From Ophiothrix spiculata (Eukaryota > Echinodermata > Ophiuroidea > Amphilepidida > Ophiotrichidae): DNA of 20,098 bases. A program made the position numbers and the translations under genes. The stretch lies in assembly GCA_000969725.1 (NCBI GenBank), contig JXSR01S008733.1. One strand, given 5' to 3'. Each line of letters begins with the position of its first letter. Within the stretch, counting starts at the first letter, position 1. Positions 8,059 to 17,000 of this stretch are shown piece after piece. The notes beneath the pieces are model-generated. The model had not been told where the DNA came from, ran no database searches, and saw only the letters and a program-made list of their open reading frames with translations.

Positions 8059-11000
8059 CTTCAAAGAAAATCAAAAAAGCTTAAAGTTATATATCTGCCC
8101 CACAAGATCCAGCTATTAAAATGGATGCTTTTGAATTTTAAAATGCTAATAATATCATAGAAATGTCCCAGGAAAAAAGTAGGATTTTTTTAACGATATC
8201 ATTTGGATTTTCACATACTTTTAGTCAGTCTGGAAAGCAAACGAGCCTTTTTGTGGCCTAAAAAGCAGTTAGTATTAGCATCATATAGGGAGCGTGGCCA
8301 TGCAGTTAAGAGTATGGGACTCGCAATACAGAGATTTGGGTTTTAGCCCCAATAAGACTATGCCTCCTTTTTGTTCTTGTCTTGGCAGAAACTTTGCTCT
8401 CATTGCTCCGTGAATTAGAAGTCATGTTAAAATTTTGGTCAATCTACGCGTTTGACTCCAAAATTGAAGCGTTATGAAGTATCTGGTCCAGATATATTAT
8501 GCATATGTGATTTTCCTTTACATTAGAAGATTCATTATGAAATCAGCAGACAATAAATGCTCTTTCATAACTAGAAATCTTAAACTTCCAACAGAGATTT
8601 AAAACCATCATGGCAAGCAAATTGTGGTGAAAAAGCAAAGCTGCTTCAGAACTGAATACACCTACAATAGTGTGTGTCTTAAAGGTATTAGCCACGATTC
8701 CACATGGATATGAAAATTCATAAAAAAAACTTCCTTGAATCAAGAAAAGGCATGATAGTACCAAAACAAAAACTTTATTATTTGTTCTTAAAAAGATTAT
8801 TGAGTTTCCACCCGGTTTATTCCTTAGCAAACTGTTAAAATTTTCAATTTTAGAGTGTCTGTTGTATTAAAATGACTTTATTACAGTGTAGAAATGTTAA
8901 ATACATCCAAAAGCACAATATCTTTACCAAAATTGGTTTGGTAGGTGTAAAACAGTTTAAATTTTGAGAATTTAACAATTTATTTCTAGAAACACTATCA
9001 CTGAATATTTCATTCTTCGGTGAATGACTTATTATATGGGTAAGCGTTATATTGCAATGGCTAGAGGGAGGTCCCACTTCTTATCAAATGACGTTTATTT
9101 CTCAACTTAGAGTATTTAAGCGTCATTTTCCTGATGTTTTTAACCCTAAAATTGTGTTTTTATATTTTTATAATTCCAAGAAGATTTTAAACATTTTGAG
9201 AAAGAGCACTACGCCGGTCTCGAACCCACGCCAGCTATAGCATCAAGATTACGAGTCCAGCGCCTTAACCACTCGGCCAAGAGGCTAGCTGCTAGGTTGG
9301 GTGACATTTTCCTATTTAGTCAATCACTGACGATCGACGTTCCCGTTTTTAGGACCGTGTGTCTATATTTTCTAAATAAAATTGGACCTACAGATGGTTA
9401 ATCCTTGGTCAGCCCCATCACTTCATCGCTACCGCTTCCTCAGCTCTGCTTTTATGCCTTTTAGTTCTTACCTAAGACGCTACGCTCCCAGATTATATTT
9501 ATACTCCCGATATATCACTGACGTCATATGTTATTAATATTCATGTCCTCCTTCTAGCCATTGCAATTTAATGATTACCTATCATATGCTTCAGTTTTTG
9601 TTATAACTTCACAAAGTTAGAGAATATATCTCAACTACTGGCAGGCTGTACTGATTGTAAGTTCTTTCTATTCATATCAAAAAAGGCATGGTCCATAGCA
9701 AGTCTACTTTGGAAAGCATGATCCTGGCTAATGCCTTTAAATATTCAATAAATGATGCTTGTAATACAGACACCAACTGATAAAGTTGGATGCTCCCTTG
9801 ACCAGGAACCAAGCATACCAATATTGTGCTCTATGAGAGTCCTACTGCATTTTACGTATTTGAGGTGGTATAGTTTGCTTGGAATGTCTGTTTTTTAAAT
9901 CTGCAGGTTTAAATCCCAAAGGGCCATGGATTGTCCGTTTTAAATCTACTATCTTACCTCCTCTGGCTTGGCATTTGAGTCGTGGGATGTATGCCCTGGT
10001 AGCACCTATTTCACGTGGTGGTCTGGGTTGTGACTGCATAGCTGGGAAACAAACAACACAATTTATAGTAATCATGTCACGAATTAATTCAAACAATGGA
10101 ATGGTATTGGCCAAATAGATGAACCCCGGCACTTTTGATTTGATTTTACACACCAGTCTTCAGGCTAGTCAACCTAGCAAAGGTAGGGCTAGAAATTCTG
10201 AAAGAATCCAAGAAAATCTCGCAGAGATTCTCCCAAAAGGATTTTGCAAGAATCCAAATAGATTCTCGTAAAATAAGGCAAACACATGAATGTAAAGAAT
10301 CCAAAGATTCTTGCAAAGATTCTCCCCCAATAGATTTGCGAGAATCCAATAAGATTCTCTCAGCAATGAACAAATTTCTAGCCCTGAAAGGTTTGGCTGA
10401 GTGAATGTGTAAGTTTTGTAGCAGAACCTTGGTTTACATTTTGTAAATCCGGATCATCTTAGCAGTTCTTGAGCTTATATAAGATTTGGCACTTTTCTGT
10501 AAAAAATTCTTTGAAAATAAATTGTATTTTTGTCAAGTTACACATCACCTTATGCTGCATACGAAAAAATACATTGCACAGCAACTTGAGCAACATTTTT
10601 TTTTTCAGAATTGTAATTTTTGCCATTTCATGAAGATTTAGTGAAGGGGTATCTTGGTAGGGCTTATAAAATTTTTGGTAAACCCTTCATAAGCTTTTGA
10701 AAAAGAAACCCACAAATAACCTTTATGGGCACAACAACTCATGTCCATTACTAGTTGCAAAACAGCAAACATTCATGGCAATCTTTTTTTTTTTTGACAC
10801 AAAGTTTGTAAAGTTGATTTCATGAATTGTGTGGTTCCCTTTATAACTTTACATGACTTCATAAAGGTGTAGGTTCCTATTTTAGCATGTGTATAATTTG
10901 CTTTTAACTGATTGACCTTGACCTCTGAAATGCATTGTGCAAGGTTTCGACCTTAGCTTGTGTCTTGCTTTCTCTTGAGAGGCAAAACAAAGTATGCAAC

Positions 11001-14000
11001 CCTGGGGATGAGGCTGTTATGTCAATAAATAAGAAATGGAAAATAGGTATACCAATTTATTTCACATTTTATGCTATATCTCAAAAACCATAAAGAATTT
11101 GGAGGTGAAATTTTGGATTTACAATCAGAAAAATATGGGCTTTAATTTGACATCAAAAAATATACTACTTCCGGTTGAGCCCGGGGGATGAGAATGTGAT
11201 CGGAACCTACACCTTCAAAGTATTCTGGTGTGTTTTAGATCAATCAATCAATCGACGATCGATCAATCAATCAATCCCTTACCTTGATCTTGTCCACTCC
11301 TTATAGCTGGTGGTGGTGGATGAGGTTCTGGTTGCTGGTCGTTAGTTGTCCCTCCCTTGTACAGCTCTGCTATCTGTATGCACTCCTCACATAATATATA
11401 CTTCGGGGGCGCTGCTGGACGATCGCATTTTGGATGACGACATGTACGAGTCGAGAGCTGCGACAAAGCCGATGTCTGATTACCAGTGGGCTGCCTTGAT
11501 CCATATGATGCTGCGGCAGGTTGATTTCTGTGTGCATAACCAAATTCTGGTGATTGAGTATGGCCACGAGTAGATGTTACTGGTGGAGTCTGGGCTCTCG
11601 GTTCTGATTGAACCCAATCATGCTTCTGTGCTGGGGGAGGGGTGCGAGTCCGTGGCATGGGGAGTCTATTTTTGTCTACGCATTCATGGCAATAGCCTCC
11701 CTCTAGGCGTATACCTCTACAGCCAGGGGTTGCACAGATATGCTTTTGCACGGTAACAACAGGAACCTGTGGTTGGGGACTACTTGGGCCTGCGTACCCA
11801 CTCGCTTCATTCAGTTGGCTTGCCTGTGCAGCACGCTGGTTGCTCTGCAGCATCTGTAGAGCTCTGTTGTAACTTGGTGGCGGTATCATCGGTTGCGTGG
11901 CTACTTCGGGATAAGTTGGCTGCTCACCCGAAGCAACAGGGCTCATCTTTAGGGCGCATTCACCACAGTAATAATCTAACTGTGAATTCGCAAGTCTGCG
12001 ACATCCTGGGGTCTTACACTCACGTACTGTACTGGTATACATAAGTGCTGAATTCGGCTCCCTTTGTTTCTGAGATTGAGGGTGTGCTATCTTGGCAGAG
12101 CCAGCTTGAGACATAACATCTTCATGTATCTTGCGGTTTTCATCGAAACATTTCTGGCACATATCACTCATTGCTGGGTGGCCTGTCAACTGACATTCAG
12201 GCATCACACATTTCTTAGAGCCAACCTTCTGTGTGTTAACCATCAGTGTAGTCAGATCTTCGTCACTGTTGATGTGACCTGACTGATACACTTGTGCGCT
12301 TTGATCGCTATTTATCCCCATACCTTGTTGATTTGGATATGATATGTTGCTAGGCAATGGAGCTGATGGTGCAGCGACTGCTCCAGTATCTTGAAACTTT
12401 GCTGATGCTTGGCATACATGACAATGTTCCTGACCTGGTGCAGGAAAGTTCAAACAGCCTTCAGTGCGACATTTCGCAGCCGTACCAAGACCTTCTTTGG
12501 CTTCACCGACTGATTTGAGCTTGGAGTAACACTCATGGCAATACTCTCCAGTTGAAATAGAACGATAATAAGGACAGTCCTTAGTTTTGCAACTCTGATT
12601 CACCATTGACATAATCCTCTCTGGAGCAGCAGAGGAACTTTGAAATCTGGGTAATTCTTTTGTTGGTTTCCCTTGTTGAATATCACTACTTGCTGAGTTG
12701 TAATTGGGATTAACTGCTGGGGCCCAAGTATCACTTCCTGGAGGGACCTGTGAGGGTGAAGTCAAGTTCATTTTTGATAATTTATCTTCAATTTGTGAAG
12801 CCCTTCCACCCTGGGTAGCCATACCATTTGGATTGTACTCAGTCTCTAGATAGTATCTATAATGAGATTCAACTAATTGAAAGTATGACGTGATCAAGTT
12901 CATATCGTCAGGCGCGCTATGTGTGGATAACGCGGCACTTTTGATGACATGTGTGGATGCCAGGCTTTCATCAATGTCCATGTGAGGGATCTCTTCAATT
13001 ACCAGATAGTCTCCAAGCAGCTGATCTTCTCTTCCTGCCTCTTCTTCCGTTAAGAAATGTACCGGCAATGGAGTGTGATCTTGCTGTATGAGAGGTGCAA
13101 CAAATTCTGTAGCAGGGATCTCCCCTTGCTCAACTCCAGTGTAAACTAATGGTACAAAATGCATCTGATAATAGCCGAGGATTATGGGATGTTTGATGCA
13201 CTCCTCTGGTTTCCATTTTAATGGCAGGTACACACCGCTGAAATTTTGTGGTTGAAGAGAATGTCCTTGTAGGTCATGCCACATTGTTTGCGCCATAACT
13301 ATAATTGGTCTACGTAAGATATTAGCTAGCATGAAGACATGGAATTCCTCCAAGCTCTCGTACGGTAGTCCATGAGCATCTGAAGCTTTCCTCTTAGGGC
13401 TCGCCATTTTGATAACCATTTCCCATTCACTACGCCATTCCTGAAAAAATAGCAAACAGAAAACAATTATTAAAAACTGCACCTTTATTAGGCCATTTCT
13501 ATTCCTTCACAGACACATATCTAATATACTTCACTACCTTATAGATCCTGGATACAAAACTTGCAGCATGGGTCCAGTTAAGAGAGACTGCCCCTATCCA
13601 ATTTTCAAAGGTGATTCATTTTTTTTTTAAAATTCAGAAACACCCCTGGCTTTGAAATGAAGCAAAGGGTATTTCAAAGTTCATTCATGGACTAAAAATG
13701 CAACTTTTAGGGACCATTCATTCTTAAAATTGTCGAGGTCTAATAATGGGAGTCCTGAAAAAAATCACCCTAATTTTACCCCTTAAAATTAAGTCTGTTT
13801 GATATTCTGTGGGGTTGGCGCTTATTCTTGGAAAAGGGGGGGGGGGATTTTGAGGTCCGAAAGGGGCCCTGTTTTTTTTTTTGCGCTGAATTTCTTTTGG
13901 ATCAGGTCCCCTTACAAATGTTTGTGAACGGTCCTTTAAATACTTCCCAACTATTCCTTAAACCTAAATACACACAAAGATTGTAGGATTTTTTCATGGA

Positions 14001-17000
14001 CACCTGGTAAAACTAATACCATAAACTTATCTCAGGTCTCTACAATCCAGGGGGAGAGTTTAGTTTGGGCAGGGATGTGCTACTAAGAAATTTGCCACCC
14101 ATCAAATACCAGGTTTCTGAAAAGGGGGTAAATAACTAAATTTTGGCTCAAACCAATTGATACTAAAATCATATTTTTGACAAAAATTACCACTTCTTTT
14201 TTAAAATTCTTACATTTTTTAATTGTGAAAAAGTACCCAAAGGGTTTGAAAATTTTGACTAGTAAACCCATCAAAGTACCAAATGTTGCAAAGAAAAAGG
14301 ACCTATTGATGAAAGATAGACTGATTTTGCTATATGTTTTGGCAGCACATCTCCCTTGAAAAGGGTTCCTTGGTCCGAAAAAGGGTTCACTAGTCCGACG
14401 ACTGTTATTGAAATTTGGACACCATGCGAAAAGTCGTCATCGATTTAACTTAGGTCGTCATCGATTTCGTGGATTGGCATAAAACTGGAGCGTTCACACA
14501 CGTAGCAATTTGACCGCTTTCAACTAAATTGCTTTGACTTGGTGATAAAGGAAGCAGCCATCCAGAGGTCAAATCTTGAAACCAAAATCGATGACGATGT
14601 CTGTTCACACTAGTGAAAATTGCAAATCGATTACGACACAAGTGATTTCGTTTGAAAATAAGTTCATAAAAGTCATCTTTTGAAATTGAATTTTGCAATC
14701 GACTTAATACGACCCGAACATGTTCACACTAGTCATAGAACTGAAATCGATGACGACTTTTCGCATAGTGTGAACTGGGTATCAGACTACCAATCCTTTT
14801 TTAAAATTCAAACTGGTGAGCCTTTTTTAAAGTTGGACTAGCAAGCTGTTTTCAAAATATGGACTAGTGAGCTGTTTTTGAAATTTTGGACTAGCTGGCT
14901 TTTTTTTTTGAAATATCAGACAAGCAAGCTTTTGTTTTTTGAAAATAAATTCCAATTTAGACTAGGGAGCTGTTAGACTAGCAAACCATCGGAAAAGCAA
15001 GCTTTCGGACTATAGAACCTGCCCACTGCCTATAATTATAACACACTTGTTCTAGCTTAAAGTTCCCACCAAATACTTGACCCCAAACCTAGCTCTAAAC
15101 ATTTCCCTAAAATTTGTAAAGTGACCAACCTGAAATACAACAAGTCATAGACTTGATTTTCTGATTAAAGCTTTGTCTTTTTTATAAGACATTCTTGTTA
15201 ACCTTTCAATGACTAAAATATATAGTCTTTGCAAAGGTAGTTATCAGCTGAACCTTGCCCCACAAATTGAACCTTGCAATGGTAGTAATCAACTGAACTT
15301 TGCCCCTGAGATTTAAGGATGTAGGCTTTGTTTAATTTATTGTTCAATTGATTAAATGAAATACAAACAAAATCAAAACCATTCACAGATCCTGTTTGTA
15401 TGAAAACTTGCATGCAGTGTGTGTTCAATCTCATCATGTGAAAAATAAAATCCTTTATTCCGATTCAGAAATTGCATTGTCTACAAAAATACAATTTTCC
15501 TTTCCATTTTTCCAAAATTGTTCAGTTTTCCAATCATCAATGAACATTCACCACTCCTTGCATAATTTAGCTCTTACACTGCATCATAATCAAGCAAACA
15601 TTCAAAATTGACACAATCAAAGAATTTCAAAATTCATGATGACACATTTTGGACAAATGTACTTCTTCTTCCACGAAAATAATGACACAATCAGAAAAGG
15701 TTGAAATCAGCTATTATTTACACAACAACTGAAAATTGACCCCGGGAAAGGGGGGGGGGGCTCTGCCAGTTCACATAGGGTATCAAATTTGACTTTAAAT
15801 CTCTGATAGGGTATCAAACTAAGAAAGAATAGTTGAATTAATTACAATGGTGCCTTATATTGCTGATAAAAGTTCTTCAAATACCTAGAAACACTTCTTA
15901 AGAGTGTTCAAGTGGTGTACAATTATACTTTACCTATGATTTTTTGTAATTATACTAATTTCCGTCACATTTGCTACAGTCTCAGATAGGGTATTTATTG
16001 GAACAGGTATGGTCTCGGATAGGGTATCCATTCGAACATCGATTTATGGTCTCAGATAGGATATCATTTCACCCATTTTTGCTAATTTTTGGTCTCACAT
16101 AGGGTCACCTTCGGAACCTGCGGAACTCGGTGGTTACCCAGAAACAAATATCAGTTACCCCCCGGGTAATTGACACAAGAATAGTGTAATATACTCAGAC
16201 AATCTGTCAACATACCATGGTATTATATCTCAAACCGCTTCCTGGTATTCTTTCATCTAACTTCTTTCTTTCCTTTTGCCATCTTCGTCTACTTTCCATA
16301 TCTTGACTGTTGAGGGCGCCGTGTAGTAGTTTTCGCAGGAAGAGGTTGTCATCCTCGATACCCCACATAGCTAAAGAGACTGCATGAAGCAAACAATTGC
16401 CGTCCCCTATGAGAAGGAAATAAAACATGCATTCAAATGTATGGAAACCTAGACCCAAACTGTCTGATCAAGTTTTTAGATAATTTGTGGTGTCTTTGTT
16501 TCTGTGTGTGGGGTTAGGGGAGGGTGGGTGGTGTAGTTGGGGGGAGTGTTTTGTGGGTGGGTTTGTTCACTTTCTATAAAACATCACCTATTTGGATTGT
16601 GTCTTATTGTATATGATGAAGAAGGGAGCTGGTGGTAAAACATTGTAAAGGTCAAGGCACGACTTGCATCATGTCAGGTCTCTTCCTCATTGTCTTAATT
16701 CTTTTTTTTTCTGCTGTCTGTTGTTTTTTAAGTCCTTTGATTAAAGACCTGAAATCTGGTTTGAGTCGTGTGCTGGCCTATTTCACATATTTTGCCTTTT
16801 CTCCCCCACCAGCTCCAAGTAACAGGTGATTAAAAAACCTCATAAAGACAAAAAAAAAAAGTTTTTAGATAATTTTCACTTGTGAAACAAAATTTTTGAA
16901 CAATTTACAGGGAAAACAGAGTTCATAGATGTTAAATTCAGTTTGTATAAGCAAAATATACTTTATCATGGTAAACGTAGTTAGTTATCATGGTAACTTA

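Larger units (their letters stand above)
8059..9957 (-). other. Intron 4 of the A20-like gene
   Basis: An 1899-bp phase-1 intron that splits finger 7. It contains two tRNA-like sequences in opposite orientation (8288-8352 plus, 9205-9287 minus); the second lies inside a 517-bp element bounded by inverted repeats (9051-9567). The rest is AT-rich without coding signal. Confidence 0.75.
10042..11282 (-). other. Intron 3 of the A20-like gene
   Basis: A 1241-bp phase-1 intron. It contains two inverted-repeat elements (10184-10386 and 10864-11215) and an AATC simple repeat next to the donor. The remaining sequence shows nothing I can assign. Confidence 0.8.
13441..16215 (-). other. Intron 2 of the A20-like gene
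   Basis: A 2775-bp phase-0 intron, the largest in the gene. It contains a MITE at 14419-14771, two degenerate repeat tracts (about 14366-15010 and 15771-16109), and G-runs at 13838-13850 and 15750-15760. The rest is AT-rich with no coding signal seen. Confidence 0.8.

Noticed and set aside
9205-9287. Functional tRNA gene
   Set aside because: The acceptor strands do not pair, the anticodon stem has mismatches, and the anticodon does not suit a serine body.
9842-9957. Open frame continuing past the exon 4 donor
   Set aside because: The donor GGAG|GTAAGA is strong, phases fit the next exon, and read-through would destroy finger 7. I treat it as intron sequence.
11263-13482. Assignment to Cezanne (OTUD7) rather than A20
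   Set aside because: YESLEEFHVF resembles both families, but HFVPLV, the VHFLT...DYLVIEEIP...YFQLV tail and the many A20 fingers fit A20. Cezanne has a single A20 finger.
13838-13850. G-run as a G-quadruplex or regulatory site
   Set aside because: It is a single homopolymer run without separate tracts, and its length may be a sequencing artefact. The same applies to the run near 15750.
16632-16829. Plus-strand open frame with a hydrophobic segment followed by an A-run
   Set aside because: It lies in intron 1 on the opposite strand, has no recognisable family, and its composition follows T-rich DNA. A retroposed fragment with a poly(A) tail is possible but unsupported.
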